64,000 nucleotides of DNA from Rhizobium sullae. GTDB lineage: Bacteria; Pseudomonadota; Alphaproteobacteria; Rhizobiales; Rhizobiaceae. Both the position numbers and the translations under genes were made by a program. Location of the stretch: assembly GCF_900169785.1 (NCBI RefSeq), contig NZ_FWER01000015.1:21380-85379 (forward strand), read 5' to 3'. Shown here in pieces: positions 15,795 to 24,854 of this stretch. Each line of letters starts with the position of its first letter. Position 1 is the first letter of the stretch. A model generated the notes under the pieces. The model did no database searches and was not told where the DNA came from. It was given only the letters and a program-made list of their open reading frames with translations.

Positions 15795-16787
15795 ATGATG
15801 ACAGGCAACCTACACGCCTCCCGTTTCAGCATCTTCGAAGCCGATGTCGACGAACTGCGCGAACACTATGCCAATACTTTGAAGCCGGTCCAGGTTAGCC
15901 CGATCGACCGCAGCAGTACCATTTCCGTGGAAGATACCCATTTCTCCCTTGGAGATTTCGACATCTGGTCGGGCCTTTGCCGGTCTGGAATGGAAGTCAA
16001 TTTCTCGGAGCCGCCGGACGCCTACGCGCTCTATGTTCCGATAGCGGGTGCGATGGAGATGGCTGGACGCGGGCATCAGCTCACGTCGACGCCCGGGACA
16101 CTTCTGGCCGCAGACCTTTCAAAAGCCACCATACTGCGGCTGCATAACGAACGCAGCCACATCGGAATCGCTTTCAGCCGCCAGTCCGTCACCCGCCAGC
16201 TGAGCGAACTTCTTGATGCGCCGGTCACCCACGATATCGAGCTCTTTGCCGAGTACGATGCACATTCGGGTGCGGGTGCGAAACTCGCCGCGATGGTGCA
16301 CCTGCTCTGGAACAATCTGATAAGCGAACCGGCGGGCGCCATCTCGGCGCGTTCCACGGAGTTCTTCTTCCGAACGATCATGGTCACGCTTCTCGAAAAC
16401 GTGCCACATCGCTATTCGGCGTTGTTGGAACGCCCCGTGTCGCCTGCCATGCCAAGGCAGATGAAGCGGGCCATCGACTACATGATGGCCAACATCGCAA
16501 GGGCGGTAAGCGTCGAGGAGGTCGCGCGCGATGCAGGTGTCAGCACCCGCGCCCTCCAGGCCGCGTTCAAGCAATTCAAGAATACGACACCATTGAACCA
16601 CCTCCGCCAGCTTCGCTTGGAGGGAGCGCGAAAAGACCTCCTTCTCGGCCACCAGGACAGCGTATCCATCTCCGATATCGCCCGGCAGTGGGGCTTTAGG
16701 CATGTCGGGCGCTTCTCCATCCTCTACCGGGAAACGTTCGGGGAAATGCCGACGGAGACGCGCCGGTTCGCAAGGGCAGGAAAGTGA
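15795..16787 (+). CDS. AraC-family transcriptional regulator
   Basis: A 330-residue activator. The N-terminal two-thirds (about residues 20-215) forms a cupin-like effector domain of the AraC_binding_2 type (VDELREHYANTLKPVQVSPI, FSEPPDAYALYVPIAGAMEM, TPGTLLAADLSKA). The C-terminal double HTH (about 230-325) reads AIDYMMANIARAVSVEEVAR, DAGVSTRALQAAFKQFKNTT, then ISDIARQWGFRHVGRFSILYRETFG (the second HTH split around GFRHVGRF). ATG 15795 and 15798 are both possible. Members of this type often activate aromatic or alkylamine catabolism; no target gene is adjacent except the divergent SDR. Confidence 0.92.
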   Translation: MMTGNLHASRFSIFEADVDELREHYANTLKPVQVSPIDRSSTISVEDTHFSLGDFDIWSGLCRSGMEVNFSEPPDAYALYVPIAGAMEMAGRGHQLTSTPGTLLAADLSKATILRLHNERSHIGIAFSRQSVTRQLSELLDAPVTHDIELFAEYDAHSGAGAKLAAMVHLLWNNLISEPAGAISARSTEFFFRTIMVTLLENVPHRYSALLERPVSPAMPRQMKRAIDYMMANIARAVSVEEVARDAGVSTRALQAAFKQFKNTTPLNHLRQLRLEGARKDLLLGHQDSVSISDIARQWGFRHVGRFSILYRETFGEMPTETRRFARAGK

Positions 16788-16839
16788 CGGCCAGGCAAAT
16801 TCATCGGCTATCGAAATGTGACCGAGTGCTCACGGGGAC

Positions 16840-16872
16840 CGCCCATCGAGATAGGGGTGGTCGATGGGCGGC
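16840..16872. terminator. Strong hairpin downstream of the AraC gene
   Basis: Arms CCGCCCATCGA (16840-16850) and TCGATGGGCGG (16862-16872) are perfect 11-base complements around an 11-base loop. It lies 53 bases after the AraC stop, between convergent genes. No T-tract follows, so it is more likely a transcript-end stabilising or weak termination hairpin than a canonical intrinsic terminator. Confidence 0.55.
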
Positions 16873-16927
16873 CGATGCTCAAGCTGGCGGCTATCACAAC
16901 CGCCACATTCACCGCTAAAACCTGCCC

Positions 16928-16958
16928 GGCCGAAAGCCGAACATCAATGCTTTCGGCC
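16928..16958. terminator. Second hairpin between the convergent AraC and hydrolase genes
   Basis: Arms GGCCGAAAGC (16928-16937) and GCTTTCGGCC (16949-16958) are perfect 10-base complements around an 11-base loop. With the hairpin at 16840 it makes a tandem pair in the 264-base space between convergent genes, a plausible bidirectional terminator region. Confidence 0.55.
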
Positions 16959-17051
16959 CTCGTTGCCGGTTCATTCCTAACTTTCCTGCGTGTTTCGTAT
17001 AGGAAATTCGCTATGTGTATACAGCCCCGCCGCGACGGTGCCCCGCCATGG

Positions 17052-17693
17052 CTATGGCGCCAGCGACGATGCCCAGGCTTTGACGGCCGCCGCCATGCTC
17101 GCCTGATGGTCGGTGAACGAGAAGCCCGATATCTTCTTTCTGGGCCTCAGATCGTGGTCACCGTCTTCGAGCCAAACCAGTTCTATCTTGTCGGATATCC
17201 CGTAGCCTTGAACCTCCTGCCTTGTGCCGAACTGGTCCCGCGTTCCCTGGACGATCAGCGCCGGCGTTTTCAGCGTTTCGAGATGCTTCGTGCGAAGCTC
17301 ATCAGGCTTGCCTGGGGGGTGAAACGGATAGCCGAGGCAGAGGAGCCCGGCGATCTTGCCTTTGGCGAATAGCTCGTCAGCAATCATGCTGGCAACGCGG
17401 CCGCCCATCGATTTTCCGCCAATGATCAAAGGCCCGCGCGCGCCGAGCCGCTCGACTGCGGTAACATATTCCGGAATGAGTTTGTCGGCGCGGGGCGGCG
17501 GCTTGCGGCCCATGGGCGTTCGCCTTGCCGCCATATAGGCGAATTCGAACCTGGCGACCCGAAAGCCGGCGGACGCGAGAGCTTCGGCCGCAGCCGTCAT
17601 TGACGTCGAATCCATCGCCGCGCCGGCACCATGCGCAAGCAGGACTGTAAACTCGGCGTCGTCACGGCCGTTTATCTGAAAGCCATTTTGCAT
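17052..17693 (-). CDS. Alpha/beta hydrolase of the KANL3/TEX30-like family
   Basis: A 213-residue cytoplasmic alpha/beta hydrolase. The opening strand and oxyanion loop read FTVLLAHGAGAAMDS. The nucleophile elbow is GGKSMGGRVAS, the acid is in VQGTRDQFGTRQE and the base His is in WLEDGDHDLRPRK. This pattern (AHGAG, GGKSMGG, GxxDxFG, GDHDL) fits the small bacterial KANL3/Tex30-like (dienelactone-hydrolase-related) proteins of about 210 residues; substrates are unknown. Length and start (ATG 17693) agree with the family. Neighbour genes give no functional hint. Confidence 0.85.
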   Translation of the reverse strand: MQNGFQINGRDDAEFTVLLAHGAGAAMDSTSMTAAAEALASAGFRVARFEFAYMAARRTPMGRKPPPRADKLIPEYVTAVERLGARGPLIIGGKSMGGRVASMIADELFAKGKIAGLLCLGYPFHPPGKPDELRTKHLETLKTPALIVQGTRDQFGTRQEVQGYGISDKIELVWLEDGDHDLRPRKKISGFSFTDHQASMAAAVKAWASSLAP

Positions 17694-17895
17694 GAGCTAT
17701 TCATAGACGGACGGCCAGCCTTTGTCATCGGACGCTTCGGACTCGAATTAATTCGTCGATACGATGAGTTCGCCATTTACTTCCGGCGGATTTGCGCAGC
17801 ATATTAGAATGTTAGCAACTACGAGGAGAGGGGCATTCGAACAACTCGACAAGTGCGCTCGGATGACTCCGATTCTGGGTCAGGGAGGACCAATC

Positions 17896-18978
17896 ATGAG
17901 GCGAATTTTGTTGCTCGCGGCATCGACCGCGGCGGTATCGCTCGGCGTCTCGTATGCCTTCGCGCAATCGGGCAGCGTCGAGAAAGCGGTTGGCGGTTAC
18001 GGTTTCGAAGAAGCCGCAAAGGAGGCGGCCGGCACGAAGGATTTCCATTCTGCCGACGGCCATCTGACATTCGCGATTGTGACGCATACGGCTGGCAATG
18101 GATTCTTCGACCCTGTCTATGTCGGCGCGACGGTTGCCGGCAATCTGATCGGCGCCAAAATCCTGCTGCTAGGCTCGGAATCACCGACCGACGATCCTGC
18201 CCGCGAGATCGAAATCCTGAACCAGATCGTGCAGGACCCGACGATCGACGGGCTGATCATGACAACGCCGCAGGCCGGCGCCTATAACGACATCGTCAAA
18301 ACCGCCGAAGCGAAGGGCATCCCGGTTGCCACGACGAATTCCTTCGATGGAACCATTCTCAACCGCAATAGCCTGAGCCATACCGGGCAGGACGCGTCCG
18401 CGGCCGCGATTGCCGGCGAGGCGCTCGTCAAGTGCCTGGCGGACAAAGGCATCGAGAAAGGTTCGATCGTGCTGCCCTCGTCGACGGCCATGGGAAACAT
18501 CGAGGTGAACAACCGTGTGACATCGGCGTTCAACGCGATCGTCAAAGGACTTAAGGATGCAGGCAAGCTGGAGAACTTCAAGGTCGATGCGGGGCCGGAG
18601 AACACCGGCATCGACACCAACCCGAATGATCCGGTGAACGGTATCGTCACGCTGTTTGAATCCCGCGGCGATGTGGTCGGCGCCTTCGCCGGCAACAACG
18701 TCTTCACGCCGGCCCTTGCCAAGGCCGTCGCCCAGACCGGAAAGACCGGCAAGATCTGTGCCTATGGCTTCGATCTCGGTCCGGCTCAGCAGGATGCATT
18801 GAAGAGCGGCGACCTGACGGGCGCGCTCGGGCAGCAGCCGTTCCTACAAGGCTTCTGGCCAGTCATGCAGCTTTATCTGCAGATCGATCGCGGCATCGCG
18901 GCGGCCAATCTCGATACGCGTGCCCAACTCGTGACCGAGGAGACTGTGGGAGATGTCGGCAAACGCTTCGAGAATTAA
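17896..18978 (+). CDS. Sugar ABC transporter periplasmic binding protein (CUT2 type)
   Basis: A 360-residue periplasmic sugar-binding protein of the ribose/galactose class. A signal peptide spans about residues 1-23 (RRILLLAASTAAVSLG...AFA). The mature part has the peripla_BP_4 fold: FAIVTHTAGNGFFDPVYVGA, ILNQIVQDPTIDGLIMTTPQ, AKGIPVATTNSFDG, and GAFAGNNVFTPALAKAV. I chose ATG 17896 because GGGAGGA stands seven bases upstream and the signal peptide begins there; the frame extends further upstream without hydrophobic character. It heads an operon with the fused permease and the ATPase. Sugar specificity cannot be told from sequence alone. Confidence 0.93.
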   Translation: MRRILLLAASTAAVSLGVSYAFAQSGSVEKAVGGYGFEEAAKEAAGTKDFHSADGHLTFAIVTHTAGNGFFDPVYVGATVAGNLIGAKILLLGSESPTDDPAREIEILNQIVQDPTIDGLIMTTPQAGAYNDIVKTAEAKGIPVATTNSFDGTILNRNSLSHTGQDASAAAIAGEALVKCLADKGIEKGSIVLPSSTAMGNIEVNNRVTSAFNAIVKGLKDAGKLENFKVDAGPENTGIDTNPNDPVNGIVTLFESRGDVVGAFAGNNVFTPALAKAVAQTGKTGKICAYGFDLGPAQQDALKSGDLTGALGQQPFLQGFWPVMQLYLQIDRGIAAANLDTRAQLVTEETVGDVGKRFEN

Positions 18979-19001
18979 TGTCACGCGCAATGCTCCAGAT
19001 C

Positions 19002-19032
19002 GCTGGGGGAGGGCGCGCGCTCTCCCCACAGC
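19002..19032 (+). promoter_or_regulatory. Intra-operon hairpin between binding-protein and permease genes
   Basis: GCTGGGG (19002-19008) pairs with CCCCACAGC (19024-19032) with one bulged A; the loop is GC-rich. Hairpins at this place in sugar ABC operons usually protect the binding-protein message and lower permease expression. No T-tract follows. Confidence 0.5.
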
Positions 19033-19066
19033 ACCCGGCGTCTCGAAAGCCGAATAGAAGAAGCTT

Positions 19067-21322
19067 ATGGAGCCTAATACGACGACCCGGCCAGACCGCG
19101 CACCTTCCCAGCTGATCGGCGGCTGGGAGGTGGGGCTCGTTGGGCTGCTCTTGCTGCTCTATCTCGGCGGCGCGATTGTCAATCCCATCTTCTTCGGATC
19201 GGCGGAGGCGTTCCATGCGCTGCTTCGCGATACCTCGCGTGTGGCCATCATCGCAGTCGGAATGACGTTCGTCATCGTCAACAAGGATCTCGATCTCTCG
19301 GTCGGCTCCACTTATGGCCTGGTCGCCGTCGTCTTTGCCCGACTGTTCGCATCCAACGTTCTCGACCTGAACGTCCTGACAGCGACAATCCTCTGTATGA
19401 TTTTAGGTGTTGTGATAGGCCTCGCCAACGGCCTGCTTGTCACTATCCTGAAGGTGCCCGCATTCATTGCCACATTGACGGTTCTCTTTATAGGCCGCGG
19501 ATTCGTACTGGCGCTCACCCACGGCCAGGCGATCTATTATCCTGGCAAGGCGAAAGAATATCCGCTGTTCTTCCACCTCGGTGAGACAAATATCCTCGGT
19601 TTCAACAACCAGATTGTGATCTTTGCCATTGTCGCGGTGATCGGCGCCCTTGTGCTGGCGAAGACACGCTGGGGCTACGAGACCTTCGCCACAGGCGGCA
19701 ATGAGCAGGCAGCGGTCTATGCCGGCATACCGACGAACTGGGTGCGTATCCGGGCCTACCTGATCTCCTCGCTCTGCGCGACGCTCGCCGGCCTGATGTC
19801 CGCCGCCCAGGATAAGGGTGTGACGCCGCTTTACGGTGTCAGTGGCGAGCTGACGGTCATCGCCGCCGTGATCATCGGCGGCGCTTCAATTCTTGGCGGC
19901 CGCGGCCGCGTGGCCGGATCGTGCCTCGGTGCCTTGCTGGTTGTCCTTCTCGACAAGGTTCTACGCGAGGGCTGGCCGATCACGCGCATCATCAAAATCG
20001 GCGATGAGGAAATTACGGTCAATGCGATCTTTTCGCTGCCGGTCGGTGCGGTGCCGGTTTTCATCGGACTACTTCTCATCATCGCCGTGCTGATCGAACC
20101 CCATCTCATTCGGCGCCAGCTTGCAACACGTTTCTGGGCGTGGCTTCGCGGCAAGCCGCCGCCGCTGGCCTACGAAATCGGCGGCGTTGCGCTCGAGGGC
20201 GTTCAGACCAAAGGAGCAATGGCGACCGACATGGCAATGTCGCCGACCACCTTCGGAAGGTTTCTTGGCCGGCGCGATTCGCTCGCTATCATCCTGGCTG
20301 TCTTGCTGTGGTGTGCGGGTGTTGCGCTCAGGCCCGACTATTGGTGGAACCTGTCGAACAGCTTCGCGATCCTGCTCAACTATACCGAGTTGGCGCTGAT
20401 CGCGATCGGGCTCACCTATGTTATCGCCGCCGGCGATATCGACCTCTCCGTCGGATCGGTCCTTGCACTTGCCGGGAGCACTGCCGCCTACTTCCTGAAA
20501 GTTCTCGGCGCCGATCCAATCACGGCAATCGCGATGGGTCTTCTTGCGGGAATGGCCGCGGGTTTCGTCAATGCGGTCGTGACGGTTGGCTTCAAGTTGC
20601 CAGCGTTCATCGCCACTCTTGGCATGTACTACATGGCACGCGGTCTGGCCGCCTGGTTCGTCGCCGGACAGCAGCTGGCGGGCTGGCCGGAAGGCTACAA
20701 CCTGATCGGCCGCAAGGTAAACGATATCCTCCTCCATTTCCGCGTCTCGCTGCCGCCCGGCATCCTTCGCACGGTAGCCGAAGTCGTCAGCGTCCAGACG
20801 ATCTGGATGTGTTTCGTCGCCCTGATGGCCGGCGTCGTTCTCGCTTACATGCCGTTCGGACACAAGGTCCGCGCCACTGGCGGAAACATCCGCGCCGCGG
20901 CCTATGCCGGCATCCACACCAACCGGGTGCGCTTCATCGCTCTCATGCTGGCGGCGCTCTGTGCAGCCATGGCCGGGGTCATCAACATCGCCTATTTTCG
21001 GAGCTTCAACCCGGTTGCCGGTCAGTTCCGCGAGCTTGACGCCATCGCCTCCGTCATCATCGGCGGCGGCTCGATCTTCGGCGGCTACGGCACGATGATC
21101 GGCGCACTCGCAGGCGCGGCGGTGATTACGCTGGTGCGGGCTCTCATGCAGCTCAACGTACAGGGATTTAATATGCCGCAGCACTGGATCAACGTCTTCA
21201 TCGGCCTCATCCTCATCGTTGCGGTGTTGATCGACATATGGGTGCGCCAAGCCAATATATTCGGACACCTGCTAGCCCGCCTCGCAAGAGCGCGCAGGGG
21301 CAAGGAAATCGTTCATGGTTGA
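19067..21322 (+). CDS. Fused tandem permease of a CUT2 sugar ABC importer
   Basis: This 751-residue membrane protein contains two complete RbsC-type (BPD_transp_2) permease domains in one chain. The first (about residues 20-345) has VGMTFVIVNKDLDLSVGSTY, KVPAFIATLTVLFIGRG, YAGIPTNWVRIRAYLIS and AAVIIGGASILGGRGRVAG. The second (about 400-740) repeats the same landmarks: IGLTYVIAAGDIDLSVGSVL, KLPAFIATLGMYYMARG, YAGIHTNRVRFIALM, ASVIIGGGSIFGGYGTMIG. A hydrophilic linker at about 345-395 joins them. Normally one permease gene gives a homodimer; the fusion fixes a pseudo-heterodimer. Its end overlaps the ATPase start by 8 bases. Confidence 0.93.
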   Translation: MEPNTTTRPDRAPSQLIGGWEVGLVGLLLLLYLGGAIVNPIFFGSAEAFHALLRDTSRVAIIAVGMTFVIVNKDLDLSVGSTYGLVAVVFARLFASNVLDLNVLTATILCMILGVVIGLANGLLVTILKVPAFIATLTVLFIGRGFVLALTHGQAIYYPGKAKEYPLFFHLGETNILGFNNQIVIFAIVAVIGALVLAKTRWGYETFATGGNEQAAVYAGIPTNWVRIRAYLISSLCATLAGLMSAAQDKGVTPLYGVSGELTVIAAVIIGGASILGGRGRVAGSCLGALLVVLLDKVLREGWPITRIIKIGDEEITVNAIFSLPVGAVPVFIGLLLIIAVLIEPHLIRRQLATRFWAWLRGKPPPLAYEIGGVALEGVQTKGAMATDMAMSPTTFGRFLGRRDSLAIILAVLLWCAGVALRPDYWWNLSNSFAILLNYTELALIAIGLTYVIAAGDIDLSVGSVLALAGSTAAYFLKVLGADPITAIAMGLLAGMAAGFVNAVVTVGFKLPAFIATLGMYYMARGLAAWFVAGQQLAGWPEGYNLIGRKVNDILLHFRVSLPPGILRTVAEVVSVQTIWMCFVALMAGVVLAYMPFGHKVRATGGNIRAAAYAGIHTNRVRFIALMLAALCAAMAGVINIAYFRSFNPVAGQFRELDAIASVIIGGGSIFGGYGTMIGALAGAAVITLVRALMQLNVQGFNMPQHWINVFIGLILIVAVLIDIWVRQANIFGHLLARLARARRGKEIVHG

Positions 21323-22097
21323 CATAACACGACCCGATCCGATTGTGGAAATGCGGAGTATCGAGAAAGCCTTCGGCGCGGTGCAGGCACTCCGCAAGGT
21401 CGACCTCGTGCTCTATCCCGGCGAGATACTCGGCCTAGTCGGCGACAACTCGGCCGGCAAATCGACGCTCATGAAGATCCTGACCGGCGCCTATCAGCGC
21501 GATGCCGGCGAAATCTTCGTCGCCGGGAAACCGGCGTACTTCAAGAGCCCGCACGAAAGCCGCGACGTCGGCATCGAGATGATCTACCAGGACTTCGCGC
21601 TATGCGGAAACATGGATGTCGGCCAGAATATCTTCCTAGGCCGCTGGCCGCTCAAAGGCCCTTTCGTCAATCGCCGCAAAATGTATGCGGAAGCTGACGA
21701 CGTGCTGAAACGGCTCAAGGTCGACGTGAACTCCGTGTATCAGAAGGTCGAAAGCCTGTCGGGTGGCCGTCAGCAATCCGTCGCCATTGCCCGCGCGATT
21801 TCTTTCGATCCGCGCGTCGTGATTCTCGACGAGCCGACAGCCAACCTTTCCGTGATGGCGACCGAGCGCCTGCTCGAAACCATGCTGGAGCTAAAGAAAC
21901 AGGGGGTTGCACAAATCATCATCTCGCATCGCCTCGTCGATATCTTCGCCGTCGGCGACCGCGTTATGGTGCTGAAGCGTGGCGAATATGTCGGCGACCG
22001 CTACATCAAGAACACCGACGAGCATGAGGTTCTTGAGATCATCGTGTCGGGCACGCGAGAGGACGCACTGACAGCCGATGAGGCACGGCGAGTTTGA
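21315..22097 (+). CDS. Sugar ABC transporter ATPase, single-domain (FrcA-like)
   Basis: A 260-residue ATPase that powers the sugar importer. Walker A is GDNSAGKST (usually GENGAGKST in RbsA), the signature LSGGRQQSVAIARAI, Walker B VVILDEPTANLS and the H-loop IISHRLVDIF. CUT2 importers usually have a double ATPase of about 500 residues; single-domain versions such as FrcA of the fructose system occur in rhizobia. Here a single ATPase partners a fused double permease. An N in NSAG and S for the usual D in TANLS are unusual but compatible with function. It starts inside the permease gene end and closes the operon. Confidence 0.92.
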   Translation: MVDITRPDPIVEMRSIEKAFGAVQALRKVDLVLYPGEILGLVGDNSAGKSTLMKILTGAYQRDAGEIFVAGKPAYFKSPHESRDVGIEMIYQDFALCGNMDVGQNIFLGRWPLKGPFVNRRKMYAEADDVLKRLKVDVNSVYQKVESLSGGRQQSVAIARAISFDPRVVILDEPTANLSVMATERLLETMLELKKQGVAQIIISHRLVDIFAVGDRVMVLKRGEYVGDRYIKNTDEHEVLEIIVSGTREDALTADEARRV

Positions 22098-22364
22098 GCG
22101 GCTGCTTTTAATGTTTTCAACAAGATGAATGGTGGGCGATGCGAATGTGCGATTATCGGCCAAGTGCAATAGCTTAGTTGCCCGCACACCCAAAAACGTG
22201 GCTTTGATTTCGTTATCGAATTTCAATCGAGCCCGCACCTTTTATTTAGATAGCGCTCCTTAGTGCTAGAGATGGTCGCTCAAAGGGCGGGTTTGGGCAA
22301 CTAATGGTCCTGGACTTCCAAAGGCAGGCTCGACCACCTTCCGGGAACCCCGACTGGGCGGACT

Positions 22365-24371
22365 TCAATTTCTGTTCTGGGGCAGCGCCGCGTTACTCGA
22401 GGTCGTGCCCCCTTTCGGTGAGGAGCGCCGGTTCTCCAAAAGGCGTAGCAGCAAGTTCCGTTTTCTCTTGCGCTGGACAAGATCAATATCACTGACAAGC
22501 TTTGCGCCGCCCTCGCGCCGCTCCAATGTGATCTTGCGGCTATGGAAGGCTTCCAGCTCAGCTCGATGCGCTACGCTTATGATGGTGACCTTCGGTAATT
22601 CATGGATCAACATCTCCATCATCTTGTCCTGACTTTTCTCATCGAGTGCTGACGTTGCTTCATCCAGCACAACGATATCGGGAGTGTGTAGCAGGAGACG
22701 CGCAAACGCCAGCCGCTGCTTTTCGCCACCCGATAACGTCTGGTCCCATGGCGCGTCGTCCTCGATCTTGTCGTTCAGATAATCGAGTCCCACCTTCTCG
22801 AGGGCGGCCTTGATCTCATCCCGCGTCCAGCTATCGGCGGCGCCGGGATAGGCGACTGCACGGCGAAGCGGCCCGGAAGGGATATAAGGCCGTTGCGGTA
22901 ACATGAACAGTTGTCTGTCGGCGTGGAAATTGACGCTGCCGTCACCCCACGGCCAAAGACCTGCGATGGCCCGCACCAGCGTGCTCTTGCCTGAACCGGA
23001 TTCTCCGGCTACGAGCACCCGCTCGCCTGGTTCGATCACGACCTGGGTTTCCTTGACCACGGCGGTGCCGTCGTCAAGCGACACGGAGAGATCGTTTAAG
23101 CTGAGCATCGTGTCGCCTTCAGTTTCACCGCGCTTGATGCGTCCCAAGGCGTCGCTCTGTTCCGCGCGCTCGAGCCCGTCGAGCGACATCATCAGCGAAG
23201 CGACGCGGCGTGCACAGGCGTTCCAATCGGCGAGACGGGGGTAGTTGTCGACCAGCCATCCGAACGCGCTTTGAACGATAGCGAAGGCTGAGGCGGCCTG
23301 CATCACCTGTCCAAGGGTCATGCTGCCTTCGAGAAACTTTGGAGCGCAAAGCAAAACCGGCACAACTGGAGCAAACAAGCTCGACCCCTGCGACACAAGC
23401 GCTGTGCGCATGTGTTGGCGCGCAAGGAGCGCCCATTGCCTGAGCACCTTGGCGAACGTCTTCTCGACGTCGTTACGCTCCTCTTCTTCACCGCCGAGCA
23501 ATGCGATACTCTCGCCGTTTTCCCGTACATGCGTCAGCGTGTAGCGAAATTCGGCTTCCGCCTGATTTTTGACCTCAGAGACGTGGACGAAATGGCGGCC
23601 GATGACCGCCATCGAGCTCGACGTGATCGCGGCGTAGAGTACCGCGGTGATGACGAGGAAGCCAGGAACAGTGATGGTCGAACCTGCGATTGTCAGACTG
23701 AGGGCTCCGCCGATCGTCCAGAGCACCACGATGAAGGTCGAGGCCGACAGAAATGCGGAAATGACACCCGCGATGAAATCGACGGGTGATTCGGTGGCAA
23801 TCCGCAAATCTTCCGCGACGCGCGCTTCGGGGTTTTTGTGGTCGCCGCCGATGAGGTTCAACTGATAGTAACGGCCGTTTGCGAGCCAACGCGCGATGAC
23901 TGCGGTAGTGAGCCAGCAACGCCAGCGGCGCTGAATGGTCATACGAAGGGAGACTTGTGCAACGACAAGGACGACGGTTCCGAACACCAGCGGCAGGAAT
24001 ATAGCGCTCAGAATATATACGGTGCGGGCATTGTGTTGTTCTATGGCGTCAAAAATTGCGCGATTCCAGGCGTTGATTCCATACTGGAAGCCGACATTGA
24101 TGCAGATCAGGGTCAATAGCCCGATTGAGCACGGCCAAGCGAGCCTGTCGCCGCCGCGACTCCAGTAACCGCGCGCGCTGATCCAGAAACGCGTTAGCAA
24201 ATACCTCTTGCGCGCCTGCTCGGCCTCCTCAGGCGTCAACTCTGTATCGGGTTCGATTACATTTGGGGGCGGCGCGACCTCGACAGTCGATGCCTTCTCT
24301 TGGCGCGACTTCTCGGCACCGTACGGGTTGGTGCCGTCGACCGATTTCGGATTGAATTTAGCGTCGGCCAT
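22365..24371 (-). CDS. ABC transporter with fused membrane and ATPase domains (SbmA/BacA-related, ABCD type)
   Basis: A 668-residue inner-membrane protein with an N-terminal transmembrane domain (ABC_membrane_2, about residues 60-370; several hydrophobic segments such as IGLLTLICINVGFQYG and GFLVITAVLYAAIT) and a C-terminal ATPase (about 410-610) with Walker A GESGSGKST, signature TLSGGEKQRLAFARLL and Walker B IVVLDEATSALDE. The loop NPEARVAEDLRIATESPVDF is diagnostic of the SbmA/BacA and peroxisomal ABCD group. Rhizobial relatives act in cell-envelope or peptide/vitamin transport. ATG 24371 is chosen; a GTG two codons earlier is possible. The C-terminal 40 residues are basic and probably disordered. 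Confidence 0.9.
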   Translation of the reverse strand: MADAKFNPKSVDGTNPYGAEKSRQEKASTVEVAPPPNVIEPDTELTPEEAEQARKRYLLTRFWISARGYWSRGGDRLAWPCSIGLLTLICINVGFQYGINAWNRAIFDAIEQHNARTVYILSAIFLPLVFGTVVLVVAQVSLRMTIQRRWRCWLTTAVIARWLANGRYYQLNLIGGDHKNPEARVAEDLRIATESPVDFIAGVISAFLSASTFIVVLWTIGGALSLTIAGSTITVPGFLVITAVLYAAITSSSMAVIGRHFVHVSEVKNQAEAEFRYTLTHVRENGESIALLGGEEEERNDVEKTFAKVLRQWALLARQHMRTALVSQGSSLFAPVVPVLLCAPKFLEGSMTLGQVMQAASAFAIVQSAFGWLVDNYPRLADWNACARRVASLMMSLDGLERAEQSDALGRIKRGETEGDTMLSLNDLSVSLDDGTAVVKETQVVIEPGERVLVAGESGSGKSTLVRAIAGLWPWGDGSVNFHADRQLFMLPQRPYIPSGPLRRAVAYPGAADSWTRDEIKAALEKVGLDYLNDKIEDDAPWDQTLSGGEKQRLAFARLLLHTPDIVVLDEATSALDEKSQDKMMEMLIHELPKVTIISVAHRAELEAFHSRKITLERREGGAKLVSDIDLVQRKRKRNLLLRLLENRRSSPKGGTTSSNAALPQNRN

Positions 24372-24471
24372 ACGCACGACAACGGCTTAAAAATCAAAAG
24401 GTTTCATGATGGCGGCGTCGAACATGGCATCGGATAGCTTCTCGAGAAAATGAGGTGGTCGCCGCTCGAAC
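24372..24471. other. Short spacer before the phosphoribosyltransferase-like remnant
   Basis: Together with 24739-24854 this forms the non-coding part of the 24378-24854 gap. No gene, promoter consensus or strong hairpin was identified by eye. Confidence 0.3.
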
Positions 24472-24738
24472 TCACAAGGCTCCGGGACACCAAGACACAT
24501 TGCGCATTGGCCAAGTCGGATGCGTGTACACTGAGAATAGGGCAATTTCGGGCACGTCACCGATGTGAGGGGCAGCTTCACCACTGCTAGCAAAGACAAC
24601 TGCAAGACCTTGAGCCCTTTCGTCGGCAGCCATCCGGTAGGCGTCCGGTATCGCTCCCGCCGTAGTTGTTACGTCCTCAATGAACGTAAGGCGGCTTTCC
24701 GCGACATCCTGCCCCCTCACTCTCGCGACACGTGCCAC
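24472..24738 (-). pseudogene. Phosphoribosyltransferase-like remnant (PyrE-like)
   Basis: An 88-codon minus-strand frame reads VRGQDVAESRLTFIEDVTTTAG followed by a helix (AIPDAYRMAADERAQGL), shown here in parts: the block FIEDVTTTAGAI is the PRPP-binding loop of type I phosphoribosyltransferases, and the preceding VRGQDVAESRLT fits the orotate enzyme. GDVPEIALFSVYT resembles the strand after it. The N-terminal half of a PyrE-like enzyme is missing, and the 3' end runs into unrelated sequence. It is therefore best seen as a decayed gene fragment. Similarity is short, so chance resemblance cannot be excluded. Confidence 0.4.
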
Positions 24739-24854
24739 TAGTCTTTGCCTCTTTGCGAACCAAACAGGCAGGGACGCCTGATCCGCACATTGGAAATGAC
24801 TCGCATTCTCCCGGGCTTGAGCGTTAACTGTTGTTCTGACCGAGGAGGTAAACC

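Noticed and set aside
16818..17372. A 184-codon plus-strand frame
   Set aside because: It is mostly antisense to the hydrolase gene at 17052 and shows no family similarity.
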